DNA of 64,000 nucleotides from IMG/VR virus record IMGVR_UViG_3300020185_004330, positions 1-64,000 of that record. One strand, written 5' to 3'. Positions 16,695 to 25,056 of the stretch are shown piece after piece. The notes under the pieces are model-generated. The model was given only the letters and a program-made list of their open reading frames with translations, made no database searches and had not been told where the DNA came from. The first letter of the stretch is position 1. The number at the start of each line of letters is the position of its first letter. The translations under genes were made by a program, and so were the position numbers. Source of the stretch: a virus.

Positions 16695-16726
16695 CAAATA
16701 TAAGTAAATGTCCTAAACAAAACAAA
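16695..16726 (-). promoter_or_regulatory. Bacteroidota-type promoter on the minus strand, with overlapping inverted repeat
   Basis: Read on the minus strand: TTTG at 16726-16723, 20 bases, then TATATTTG at 16702-16695. This is the best full match to the Bacteroidota -33/-7 consensus in the window. A 7-bp inverted repeat, CATTTAC (16689-16695) and GTAAATG (16704-16710), brackets the -7 box and could be an operator. Confidence 0.55.
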
Positions 16727-16737
16727 TAAAATGAAAA

Positions 16738-17622
16738 ATGGCAGGACAAAATTTAAAAGCTTTAAGTGAATTAAAGTTTGATTCCATAGGAGAGGAGTTT
16801 ATTTATCTACATAACAAAATAAATAAACAAAACCCAGAATTCGAAGAAAAAAATAAACATAAAAAAGAGATAACTATTGAATATTTAAGAGAAGAATATT
16901 CTAGAATAGTAAACGAAGGAGAGGTTGAAGAAAAATATGAAAAAAACTCAGTTTATTGGACAGTCGAACAAGAGAGGGCTATAGCGGCGTTTATAGTAGA
17001 AAAAAATAATGAAAAAAAGGAAAAGATATTTAGAGATGACATATATAAGCCTCTAAAGAAGCTTGTTGAAAATATTATATTTACTTATAAACTTTTTCGT
17101 TCTGATGTTGAAATAAGAGAGTTACAAGAAGATTGTATGTCTTTTTTAATAACAAAAATGGACAGATATGACCCGTCAAAAGGAACTAGAGCTTTCGCTT
17201 TTTTTGGAACTATAGCAAAACATTATTTGATGGGGGAAAAAAAGATTTCTTACAAAAACATACAAAGCAATGTTAGTCTGGAGGGTTCTTCTGCTGAAAT
17301 TAACTTAGAAGAAGGGAATGAAGATAGACAAATGGATTTAGAGTCTGAAAAAGTAAATAATGTAGTTTTTAGAGAAGTTATAAAAAAATTAGAATTAGAA
17401 CTATTGAATCCTAAAGTTTTGCCTAATGACAAAAAGGTTATGGAGGCTATTATATTTATATTCAACAGACATGAAGTGATTAATATATATAACAAAAACT
17501 TATTATACCACCTCATTAAAGAAAGAACAGATTTACAAGCTAAAGAAATAACATATTCCTTAACAAGAATAAGAAGTATGTACAAAGAATTTAAAGAGAT
17601 GTTTTTAAAGACCTTAAATTAA
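16738..17622 (+). CDS. 55: T4 gp55-like late sigma factor
   Basis: The 294-residue protein contains a sigma region-2-like domain (about 98-170) with VENIIFTYKLF, ELQEDCMSFLITKMDRYDPS and GTRAFAFFGTIAKHYLM, the pattern by which gp55-type sigma factors bind core RNA polymerase and the -10 region. No sigma region 4 with a clear HTH is seen, as in T4 gp55, which uses only a -10 element. It is longer than T4 gp55 (185 residues), with an N-terminal charged extension. It stands immediately before the structural module, and its stop overlaps a terminator, so it is probably transcribed separately from the late genes it would switch on. Confidence 0.75.
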   Translation: MAGQNLKALSELKFDSIGEEFIYLHNKINKQNPEFEEKNKHKKEITIEYLREEYSRIVNEGEVEEKYEKNSVYWTVEQERAIAAFIVEKNNEKKEKIFRDDIYKPLKKLVENIIFTYKLFRSDVEIRELQEDCMSFLITKMDRYDPSKGTRAFAFFGTIAKHYLMGEKKISYKNIQSNVSLEGSSAEINLEEGNEDRQMDLESEKVNNVVFREVIKKLELELLNPKVLPNDKKVMEAIIFIFNRHEVINIYNKNLLYHLIKERTDLQAKEITYSLTRIRSMYKEFKEMFLKTLN

Positions 17623-17635
17623 TGGTCTTTTTTTT
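17607..17635 (+). terminator. Rho-independent terminator overlapping the sigma gene 3' end
   Basis: AAAGACC (17607-17613), a 10-base loop containing the stop codon, GGTCTTT (17624-17630), then five more T to 17635. Confidence 0.7.
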
Positions 17636-17647
17636 GTCAAATATATT

Positions 17648-17659
17648 TATTTATAAATA
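17648..17659 (+). promoter_or_regulatory. Candidate late promoter box (TATTTATAAATA)
   Basis: TATTTATA (17648-17655) and an overlapping T4-late-type TATAAATA (17652-17659) lie just after the sigma gene terminator and 8 bases before ATG 17668, at the head of the structural module. Confidence 0.5.
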
Positions 17660-17667
17660 GTAATGTT

Positions 17668-18024
17668 ATGGATAATAAAGAAAAACCAAAAGATTTAGAA
17701 TCTATGTTTAAAGAGCTTTTAGATAAGTCTTTAAAAAACATGGAAGAAGAAAGAGATTTATCTCTAGAAAGATATAGAAGGCAAGATGAAACTATAGTCA
17801 GTCCTGAAGATTTTGTTTTACAAGGAAAGTTTGCTGTGGATTATTTAAAGGTAGCTGCTGAACGCTCTAACTCAATGATAGGCGTTGCTAAAATGATAAA
17901 AGATATAATATATAAAGAAGGTTCTGGTTCTGAGTCTGTCAGCTCTTCAGGAGCTCCAAATGACGAAATGAAAAGAGAGATATATAAATACATAAAAGGA
18001 AACAAAGAAGACTCAACTGAATAA
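17668..18024 (+). CDS. Small acidic helical protein, function unknown
   Basis: The protein is 118 residues, predicted mostly helical, with a charged N-terminal third, a core helix QGKFAVDYLKVAAERSNSMI (about 54-73), a Gly/Ser-rich linker and a basic-acidic tail. Size, position right after the late sigma gene and composition would fit a T4 gp33-like coactivator or a gp16-like small terminase, but I see no sequence match that supports either. It is followed nine bases later by a large structural gene. Confidence 0.7.
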   Translation: MDNKEKPKDLESMFKELLDKSLKNMEEERDLSLERYRRQDETIVSPEDFVLQGKFAVDYLKVAAERSNSMIGVAKMIKDIIYKEGSGSESVSSSGAPNDEMKREIYKYIKGNKEDSTE

Positions 18025-18033
18025 AATTAAAAA

Positions 18034-20994
18034 ATGCCATTTAAAACACCTTTAAATTCAGTATTAACAGAAAGTCAAGACAAAGCTCTTTCTAAGTTAA
18101 ATTCGCTTAACACCTATGTTACAGCGCCAAAAAGAGTGTTTCAAAATTTAAAAAAAAGTCAACAAATAAGCACTTTTGACTTATCTGGCAAATTTCTAGA
18201 TTCAATAGCAGGTCCAGGAATTAAGGATGCTGTTATGCAACAGTTTACAAGAAAAATTTTTGCCACATATGGAGAAGACCAGTTTTTACTAGAAGACATA
18301 ATAATAAAAGCTCTATCAGAATCATTAGATTCTAGAGAAATATATTTAGCACCACAACTTCCAAGTGGAACAACTATTGAGTCCTTAACTGGTGGCACAT
18401 CAGCGGTTACAAATGTTGTAGAATACACTTTTACAGGCATTGAAAGACAGGAGGAAAGGGTAAAAGAGAATGTGGCTACTCAATATAGCTATGTAATAGA
18501 GTCTATAACAAACCCAGATGATATAGAAGTAAGAAACGGAGTAGCTTACACTAAGCGTTTTATATTTAGAAATAATATAGGTATACCAGGTTTAATATAC
18601 AAAAGAGCAGGCAATAGAACTGATGAGGAAATAATCAACAAAGCTAAAGAGCAGACTGAAGGAGATGGGTTTACTGCTTCAATTAATAATATATTTTACC
18701 CACCAGAGGGCACTGTTGTAGAAGTTGATAAGCTTATAGCTGGAGGTAAGTTTGTTGAAGTTACAAGCAACATACCAGATAAGCTTCCAAAATTAATTGT
18801 TGGCACTTATTCTGGAGACACTGGTATGACGATTGATGAAGTTGTTACGCAAGTAAAGTTAGATATGGGCAATGAAGGATTCTTCTCTCAAGAAAGAGGA
18901 ATTGAATATCCTCCTACAGGAACTCTTCAAGAAGAGGTGTCAAGTCTAAGGGGAGATATATCAGGAGAAGTATATGATATAGATGGTAGATATGTGACAG
19001 GTGCTTTAGTTGAGATTGTTGGTGCAACACCGCCTTTGGGTGTCTTAACAGACGCAGATGGGCAGTATTCAATAACTAACCTTACTGCAGGAAAATATGT
19101 ATTTAAAAGCTCTGCAGCAGGTTACGACTCCACTTTTTTAGAGGTTGAAGTAAGTGATAGGAAAGATGTTATTAATTATGGAAATTTTAGATTGACCGCA
19201 AGCACTATTGATGTCAATGCCTCAGGAACAACCACAGGAACAACCACAGGAACAACCACAGGAACAACTGTGGTCAATGGAGACATATATAACACTGCAC
19301 AGACCACCTCTCAAACAACAAATACTACGGGGGGAACTACAGATACAATTAATATCAACTATCAATATTCTACAATAGCAGAGCCTTTATTGTATGAGTT
19401 CGATTATCAAAATTTACCACCTAATGCACCAAATGATAATTATGAAAGTATATTACTGGTAGTTACAAATAACAGAGGAATACCACCAGCCACTATCACT
19501 ATAGGCCCTATAGAGGAGGACGGTTTGTTTCAAAACTATATTGAACTTAATGAAGAAAAAAACAGATGGATAGAAGCTTTTAATGATTCTGATACAATAT
19601 ATTGGGACGGAGAAGAGTATCCTGGAAGAACAGGCGATTTATATAGATTTTCCATATCCAACAATGCAGGCTTACCAATATATGAATTTTCACAATCTGG
19701 TGATACTGCTGAAAGTAACTTAAAAAATTCTTTTACAACAGAAAGGATTGTTAGCGGCGTAACATATCCACCAGAAGGAGCTCAGTTTTTTACTGGTAAT
19801 AGTGTGGCAGATTCTTCAACATTTTTAGTGACAGGAAATACTGGCAGTACTCTAGTGGTTGATTCTTTTGATAATTTTGTTGGAAGTGTAGAGGCCAACA
19901 TAACTATAGACCAAGATGTTTTAAATGCAGGATTAAGCGGTATTACTGGTGATTTGAAAAATCAATTAGCTGGCGCATTCTCTTTTAATGTAAATCCAGA
20001 CGATATAGGTTTGAGTAATAGAGAATATTTAGACAAATATTTAAAACCAGTACTAAATGCTGGAAAAAGAGCTTTAGTTGCTCAAATTATTAAAATGATT
20101 TTTGGACCTAAAGAAATCATGAGCCCAGACCCAGAAGTTCAAGAAAAACTCTTAAATTCAGCCGCATGTGGAGAGACTATGTACTCACTATCTAATAATC
20201 CTAGTGTAACTGAAAAGGAATTAGAGTTTAATAGAGTCCAATTAAAAAAGCAGTTAGAAGCAGGAAAGGTAGAACTAACCGTATCTTGTCAGAAGGTTGA
20301 AATAAAACTACCAGAAAACTTTGAAGAAGAATTTGATTTAAAACCATCTGAAGATGTAGGGTTGCCAGAATCTCAAAGGCCTAACCCTGCAGAGTCTTTA
20401 ACTCTAGTTAGTAATTATGTCCAATCAGAAATGCAAAGACAAAGAAATGAAGAAGACTCAACCCAAGTAAGACAGAGTTTCTTTCAGATAATGATTGAAA
20501 AAATAATGCAATACATTAGTGTAGCGTTTGCTTATAGTCCTGAAATAGGTCAAGTTTTCAGTGTATTAAATACTGAACTTGCAAAAACAGGAAAGGAGTC
20601 AATTAGTCCAAAAGAACTTCTTTCAAGCCCTTGTGAAATAACTTCAGCATGTAAGAGTGACAATAAAAAAGATTTTGAAGAAAAATCATCATTTTCTAAA
20701 AGTATAATAAATTCATTGTACTCTTTAGTTCTTTCTATGTTAATTAAAAAACTTATTTCAGAAGCTAATTCAAAAATAAGAAAATTAATACAAGAAAAGG
20801 CGAAGGAAAAAATACTAAAACTAATAAGAAAGCAAAAAGAAAGGTTTAAGTTTTTAAGCAAATTAGATGGAGCTATAGATAAGGCTCAGGAATACAAAGA
20901 CCAAGTTAAAGGTGCTGGATTAAAGGATATCTTTTCATTCATAGACAAAAAGAAAGAAGAAGGAGGAGAGTCTGATGAAACAGATACTCTTTAA
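18034..20994 (+). CDS. Large virion structural (baseplate-region) protein with carboxypeptidase-regulatory-like domain
   Basis: This 986-residue protein is of T4-like phage structural type. The N-terminal 100 residues are helical (VMQQFTRKIFATYGEDQFLL). Residues about 309-385 form an Ig-like carboxypeptidase-regulatory domain (SGEVYDIDGRYVTGALVEI, then TDADGQYSITNLTAGKYVF). It is followed by a Thr/Gly linker encoded by a 12-base tandem repeat, more beta-rich sequence, and a helical C-terminus. It precedes the gp5-like spike and baseplate wedge genes, so it is probably a baseplate or tail-associated component. The specific T4 equivalent is not identifiable. Confidence 0.65.
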   Translation: MPFKTPLNSVLTESQDKALSKLNSLNTYVTAPKRVFQNLKKSQQISTFDLSGKFLDSIAGPGIKDAVMQQFTRKIFATYGEDQFLLEDIIIKALSESLDSREIYLAPQLPSGTTIESLTGGTSAVTNVVEYTFTGIERQEERVKENVATQYSYVIESITNPDDIEVRNGVAYTKRFIFRNNIGIPGLIYKRAGNRTDEEIINKAKEQTEGDGFTASINNIFYPPEGTVVEVDKLIAGGKFVEVTSNIPDKLPKLIVGTYSGDTGMTIDEVVTQVKLDMGNEGFFSQERGIEYPPTGTLQEEVSSLRGDISGEVYDIDGRYVTGALVEIVGATPPLGVLTDADGQYSITNLTAGKYVFKSSAAGYDSTFLEVEVSDRKDVINYGNFRLTASTIDVNASGTTTGTTTGTTTGTTVVNGDIYNTAQTTSQTTNTTGGTTDTININYQYSTIAEPLLYEFDYQNLPPNAPNDNYESILLVVTNNRGIPPATITIGPIEEDGLFQNYIELNEEKNRWIEAFNDSDTIYWDGEEYPGRTGDLYRFSISNNAGLPIYEFSQSGDTAESNLKNSFTTERIVSGVTYPPEGAQFFTGNSVADSSTFLVTGNTGSTLVVDSFDNFVGSVEANITIDQDVLNAGLSGITGDLKNQLAGAFSFNVNPDDIGLSNREYLDKYLKPVLNAGKRALVAQIIKMIFGPKEIMSPDPEVQEKLLNSAACGETMYSLSNNPSVTEKELEFNRVQLKKQLEAGKVELTVSCQKVEIKLPENFEEEFDLKPSEDVGLPESQRPNPAESLTLVSNYVQSEMQRQRNEEDSTQVRQSFFQIMIEKIMQYISVAFAYSPEIGQVFSVLNTELAKTGKESISPKELLSSPCEITSACKSDNKKDFEEKSSFSKSIINSLYSLVLSMLIKKLISEANSKIRKLIQEKAKEKILKLIRKQKERFKFLSKLDGAIDKAQEYKDQVKGAGLKDIFSFIDKKKEEGGESDETDTL
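19225..19268 (+). repeat. 12-bp tandem repeat inside a structural gene
   Basis: GGAACAACCACA is repeated in frame three times (19225-19260) with a fourth partial copy, encoding a Thr-Gly-Thr-Thr linker. Copy number could vary between isolates. Confidence 0.9.
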
Positions 20995-21011
20995 TAAAAA
21001 ATAAAACATAA

Positions 21012-21019
21012 TATTTATA
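21012..21019 (+). promoter_or_regulatory. TATTTATA box upstream of 21023
   Basis: Sense-oriented TATTTATA three bases before the ATG. As a -10 element it would give a leaderless mRNA; see the related finding. Confidence 0.4.
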
Positions 21020-21022
21020 AAC

Positions 21023-21439
21023 ATGGGATGCATAAAGGTAGATGAAAAATTACAAAAATCAGAAGAACTTTCTAAGTTTATACTATTCTTATTTAAAGAA
21101 AATAGAGTTAAGATACCTAAGTTTAGTTTGTTTCAAATATTATTATCCAAAACTAGACCTGGTCTAGATAGCGACTCCATAAGTTCAGAAGTTATTTCAA
21201 AGTTTGAAAAAATAGGAATTCCATCTGGACCACTTGAAAATGGTACTCCAAACGTCATGGAAGAATACACTAAGGTTATGACAGATGAAATAATAGATGC
21301 TATACAAACAGATATGAGAGTTGACGTTGCGATAGATGTTGGAATGACTGTTTTAGGAACTGGAGCAAATGCAGGTGGACCAGTTGTTACTACTGGCTCC
21401 AATATTGCTCCTCATAGTGGAAGCGGTTTAGCTACTTAA
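21023..21439 (+). CDS. Hypothetical virion-module protein
   Basis: This is a 138-residue protein with a helical N-terminal half (SKFILFLFKENRVKI) and a Gly/Thr/Ala-rich C-terminal tail after MTVLGTGANAGG. I recognise no family. The position between a large structural gene and the gp5-like spike gene suggests a baseplate or tail role. The start follows a TATTTATA box. Confidence 0.7.
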   Translation: MGCIKVDEKLQKSEELSKFILFLFKENRVKIPKFSLFQILLSKTRPGLDSDSISSEVISKFEKIGIPSGPLENGTPNVMEEYTKVMTDEIIDAIQTDMRVDVAIDVGMTVLGTGANAGGPVVTTGSNIAPHSGSGLAT

Positions 21440-21444
21440 AAAAA

Positions 21445-21612
21445 ATGATGAAAGAAGTAGAAAAAAGAAATAAAACTCAAATACTAAGAGAGATTCAGGA
21501 TACTGTAGATAAGTTTTTTGAAAAAAAAGAAATGATTGATTCTCTGTTGAAAGATGTAGAATTTTTGGAAAAAAAATATTACGAATTAAAACAAGAGGCA
21601 AAACAAAAATAA
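21445..21612 (+). CDS. 55-residue coiled-coil protein
   Basis: This short open frame begins with two ATG codons (21445 and 21448), six bases after the upstream stop, and ends one base before the spike gene ATG. The protein is almost all charged helix (EKRNKTQILREIQDTVDKFF) with heptad-like hydrophobics, compatible with a small coiled coil. The tight spacing on both sides and intact frame support a real gene. Function unknown; small chaperones and coiled-coil proteins are common beside baseplate genes. Confidence 0.65.
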   Translation: MMKEVEKRNKTQILREIQDTVDKFFEKKEMIDSLLKDVEFLEKKYYELKQEAKQK

Positions 21613-21613
21613 A

Positions 21614-22663
21614 ATGGGCGGATTAGATGGTATGGCTGATAGCCTTAATATTATGGGAGGCCAAAGCTCTGTCTTTGGAAGTGCTACAAAAGGGGATAAG
21701 ATAATATATCTAGCGAGAGTGGTTGACAATGTAGACAGGTCTAACATGGGTAGAATACAGGCTAATATTATAGATTTTAATGATGCAAATGGAGAGGAGC
21801 AGCCAGGCAAAGACAAGAATGATAACATACCCAAATATGCATTTCCCTTAATTTATCAATTTGTAAATGTAATACCTAGAATTGGAGAGTTAGTATACAT
21901 ATTTTTAGAAAACCCAAAAGACCAATCATCAAGAAGATTTTATATAGGACCAATAAGAAGTGTAAAAAAACAACAATCAAACTTTGAAAGCACTTCTTCC
22001 GCAAATAGTTTATTTACTGTAAATTCATATGGACAAAGAGATGCGGGAAATCAACCTATAAATAACGAATCTTACTTTTCAAATGACCACATTAGAATAG
22101 ATGGAAAAAACGACTCTAATATAACATTTAAACCTAGAGAGGTTTTAATTACTGCAGGAGAGTTACAAAATAATAGTTTTGATTTAAACACAGAGACTCA
22201 GTGCTTCATTCAAATGAAAGACAATCTTGCCATAATAAAACAAGAAGTTACCTCTAATCAAGGTGCAACAGTTGGCGAAGTTCCTACAGAACTTTTGGTC
22301 AGAAGAGCTTACTCTCAGCAAAACATCGTGGCTTCAAATATTAATTTAATATCATCTGATTCTTTATCAAGACAAAACAGACCTTTAAATAAAGATGGAA
22401 GTTTAAAAGATTTATCAAACGTAGAAATAACAACAAACCCAGACTTAGAAATTTATGGAGTTGTAGCCAAAGAGCTACATCCGTTAGTTTTGGGAGATGA
22501 ATTAGTAAAAGTTTTAAAGGTAATAATCCGATTTTGCTTAAATCATAAACACACACCTCAAGAGAAGCCTTATGCTACAGAAGAAGAAATTAATCTATTA
22601 AATGATTATTTGGCTGACGAAAACATATCTGCTATATTATCCAAGTCTGTAAGAACAAATTAA
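21614..22663 (+). CDS. Baseplate central spike / hub protein with gp5-like OB-fold
   Basis: The 349-residue protein has an N-terminal OB-fold-like segment, IIYLARVVDNVDRSNMGRIQ (about 31-50), continuing to IPRIGELVYIFLENP. This is the layout of gp5/VgrG N-terminal domains, where it joins the spike to the hub. The C-terminus HPLVLGDELVKVLKVII with FCLNHKHTPQ resembles spike or needle end segments with a metal-binding His cluster. No lysozyme domain is present, unlike T4 gp5. It ends four bases into the convergent baseplate wedge gene. Confidence 0.7.
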   Translation: MGGLDGMADSLNIMGGQSSVFGSATKGDKIIYLARVVDNVDRSNMGRIQANIIDFNDANGEEQPGKDKNDNIPKYAFPLIYQFVNVIPRIGELVYIFLENPKDQSSRRFYIGPIRSVKKQQSNFESTSSANSLFTVNSYGQRDAGNQPINNESYFSNDHIRIDGKNDSNITFKPREVLITAGELQNNSFDLNTETQCFIQMKDNLAIIKQEVTSNQGATVGEVPTELLVRRAYSQQNIVASNINLISSDSLSRQNRPLNKDGSLKDLSNVEITTNPDLEIYGVVAKELHPLVLGDELVKVLKVIIRFCLNHKHTPQEKPYATEEEINLLNDYLADENISAILSKSVRTN

Positions 22664-24528
22664 GCAGTTCTTATCAATATGTCCGAATCTGGGTATCTTA
22701 CTTCAAACATAGATAACGGAGTTGAATATATCGCATTATCTATAAAGTTTATTTCTGTCCTTCTAGCTCTACCAGTAATACCAGAGGCGCCAGCAGACAA
22801 CAACTCCGCAACTCCATTTGCTTGAGATATTAATGTCGAAGAATAGTTTCCTCCATCTAGATTGTACGCCCTCATACCAGAAACGTTTATAACGCCCGGC
22901 ACTTCTCTTAATATGTCTGTAACTTGAGCTACATATACATGTTGACCCATGTCCCATTTATTTACATCAAAATAATCTTTTAGCTGTTGAAGTGCACTAA
23001 CTTTTATTTCATTACTATTAAAGCTTTTGTCTGTAAGCAAATCTATTTCAAAAGATAAATTTACCACTTTAGCATTATTTATTTCAAGAAAGTCATTTAT
23101 CATTCTAAACTTAGACAAATAATTAACCATATTATTTTTAATTAAACTAGAGCTTTTTTCTGTTAATTTTCCATTTCCATCTTTAGACAATACGTACAAC
23201 TGCGCCTTGTTGTCATTTACTCTTCCACTAACTCTAAATGGTGCGCCAAACTTACCTGGCATTTGTTTGGCTCTAGATACGTAATCTTCTATTGTAACAC
23301 ATCTTTCTTGTGCTGCGAAATTACTAGATGCTGCATATCTAATTTCTTGAACCGAAGGAAGTCCTCTACCTCCTAGCGCTGGTATTATATTAGTTCCTTT
23401 AGTCGAAGAAAGGGTAGAGTCGTTAAGTCTTGCGTCAGTACCTTGTATTAGCGCATTTATATTGCTAATACTATTCAGTACGTTTGTACCAACATTAGAA
23501 GATTCACCGCCCCCAACTCTATATTTCACAAAAAGGGTAGATTCTGAAGGCAACTTTTCTCCAAGAGAAGTATTATTCAAAACCCTTTCGTAACTAACCT
23601 CACCAGAGTTAGATAGTGCTAAGCTATTTAAGTATTCAGCATAAGCGTCAACGTTAGGCGTTCCCCCTCCAAACGTAAGCCTACAAGAGCCATTTGATAA
23701 AAATTCTTTTGTAAATCTTTTGTTTACAGTAACCCATTTCCCAAACGAAAAAGAACCTTCAGAATCTCCCGTGTCCTCTGTAAAAACTTCACTTTCTGAC
23801 AAGTGGTCTACCTCATGGTATTTTTTGCTAAAATCTTTATAATCAGAATAGGCGGGTGGCTCAGTTATGTTAGAACCTGGCATTACAATCACGTCCAAAA
23901 CCTCTAATACATTTGTTTCTGGCAATAGGACTTCCAAAAAAGGCGTTTCAGCATCAATGTCAGTTATTCTTTGACTTAAAACGGTTGTAGTCCCCGCAAC
24001 CACAAACTCTCTTTTTGTTATATTGTATCCCAATATATTTTGTGAAGAGTCAAAAATTGGATTAACAGTCCTGTTAGTTACGCCAGCCTCAGAAAAGTCA
24101 TTAGAAAAATCTATCTGATTAGCAGTTTCAAAAAACTGACCAACGCCTTCAAGCCTAACCCCAGGTCGAAAAATTGGAAGATATTGAGAATCTGGCCCAG
24201 TAGATATTGCTGGAACTCTTACTGTAATGTCAACTAAAGTAGAACTACCCCTCACGCCGGGCACTTTGTAACCTAATGTTTTTGCTATTCTATAAGCTGA
24301 AGAACTTTCAGATACTCCATCTAAAAACAGTTCATTAAATCTTTTGTCAGTATAGTATGATAACAAATCTGAAACATAAGCCAATAAATCAACTAACGCC
24401 ATTCCAGCACTAGAAACATTAAAGTCTTGCCATTGTTTTGGGAAATATATTTTTAAAACCTTTTCAATATCTAACCTTATTGTAGAAAAGTCTCTTTTAA
24501 GATAATCTTGTTTTTTTATTTCTGGCAT
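22660..24528 (-). CDS. 6: Baseplate wedge protein gp6-like (Baseplate_J type)
   Basis: At 622 residues it is close to T4 gp6 (660). The N-terminus WQDFNVSSAGMALVDLLAYV followed by SDLLSYYTDKRFNELFL is the well conserved baseplate J/gp6 start. The middle has beta-rich segments and the C-terminus the PGVINV motif (VTDILREVPGVINVSGMRAY). gp6 forms the wedge ring that holds the baseplate together. It lies 18 bases downstream of the gp25-like gene on the same strand, the order expected in T4-like phages. Confidence 0.88.
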   Translation of the reverse strand: MPEIKKQDYLKRDFSTIRLDIEKVLKIYFPKQWQDFNVSSAGMALVDLLAYVSDLLSYYTDKRFNELFLDGVSESSSAYRIAKTLGYKVPGVRGSSTLVDITVRVPAISTGPDSQYLPIFRPGVRLEGVGQFFETANQIDFSNDFSEAGVTNRTVNPIFDSSQNILGYNITKREFVVAGTTTVLSQRITDIDAETPFLEVLLPETNVLEVLDVIVMPGSNITEPPAYSDYKDFSKKYHEVDHLSESEVFTEDTGDSEGSFSFGKWVTVNKRFTKEFLSNGSCRLTFGGGTPNVDAYAEYLNSLALSNSGEVSYERVLNNTSLGEKLPSESTLFVKYRVGGGESSNVGTNVLNSISNINALIQGTDARLNDSTLSSTKGTNIIPALGGRGLPSVQEIRYAASSNFAAQERCVTIEDYVSRAKQMPGKFGAPFRVSGRVNDNKAQLYVLSKDGNGKLTEKSSSLIKNNMVNYLSKFRMINDFLEINNAKVVNLSFEIDLLTDKSFNSNEIKVSALQQLKDYFDVNKWDMGQHVYVAQVTDILREVPGVINVSGMRAYNLDGGNYSSTLISQANGVAELLSAGASGITGRARRTEINFIDNAIYSTPLSMFEVRYPDSDILIRTA

Positions 24529-24546
24529 AATTTGTTATTTTGATTT

Positions 24547-24933
24547 TTATACAGATTCTCTGGCTATATTTAATGTTACTGAATCAGTTTTAAATGATTT
24601 GTCTATTCTAAACGTAATATCTATAGAAAGGAAGTTGTTTTCTTCTTCTTCAAAAAACTGTATGGCAGTTATAGATATTTGTGGTATAAATTCTGATACT
24701 TTTTTTTCTATGTCTTTTTTTAGTTCAGATTTTATAAAACCATCCAAAGGTTCCATTATGTAATCATATATCGGAGAGTAAAGAGAGCTTCTCATAGGCC
24801 TTTGACCTCTTCTAGTTGTTAATAGAGATATTAAATCAGCCTTTAAAGCATTTGCTGTGGTTTTAGTCGTTTCAAAAACGCCACCTGTAACTGTTTCTTT
24901 AAAGGGAAAATCGATATTTATACCGTTAGCCAT
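24547..24933 (-). CDS. 25: Baseplate wedge protein gp25-like
   Basis: I choose ATG 24933 (MANGINIDFPF) because the longer frame would start upstream of a TATTTATA box. The resulting 128 residues match T4 gp25 (132). Conserved gp25/GpW features seen are the N-terminal IDFPF strand, ALKADLISLLTTRRGQRPMR (family LLT..GERvM type), SLYSPIYDYIMEP and the C-terminal beta strands. gp25 nucleates sheath assembly at the baseplate in known myoviruses. It is followed by gp6. Confidence 0.9.
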   Translation of the reverse strand: MANGINIDFPFKETVTGGVFETTKTTANALKADLISLLTTRRGQRPMRSSLYSPIYDYIMEPLDGFIKSELKKDIEKKVSEFIPQISITAIQFFEEEENNFLSIDITFRIDKSFKTDSVTLNIARESV

Positions 24934-24948
24934 TATTATTCTTTTTTT

Positions 24949-24956
24949 TATAAATA
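24949..24956 (-). promoter_or_regulatory. TATTTATA box upstream of gp25-like gene (minus strand)
   Basis: On the minus strand TATTTATA lies 15 bases before ATG 24933. On the plus strand the same bases read TATAAATA, about 100 bases before ATG 25057, so either direction is possible. Confidence 0.4.
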
Positions 24957-25056
24957 GTAAATGCAAAAAAAATAAAGACTTTTTTCGGGCACTATTTACA
25001 TATATACAATAAATATTATATAATATATATTATTTCAAATAAAAATAAACTATAAA

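Noticed and set aside
16397-16720. Minus-strand frame of 107 codons over the small RNA region
   Set aside because: It runs antisense through a glycosyltransferase gene, has no support in composition, and its start lies in the promoter region of the candidate RNA.
17668-18024. Possible gp33 coactivator or gp16 small terminase
   Set aside because: Only size, acidity and position fit; no sequence pattern of either family is visible.
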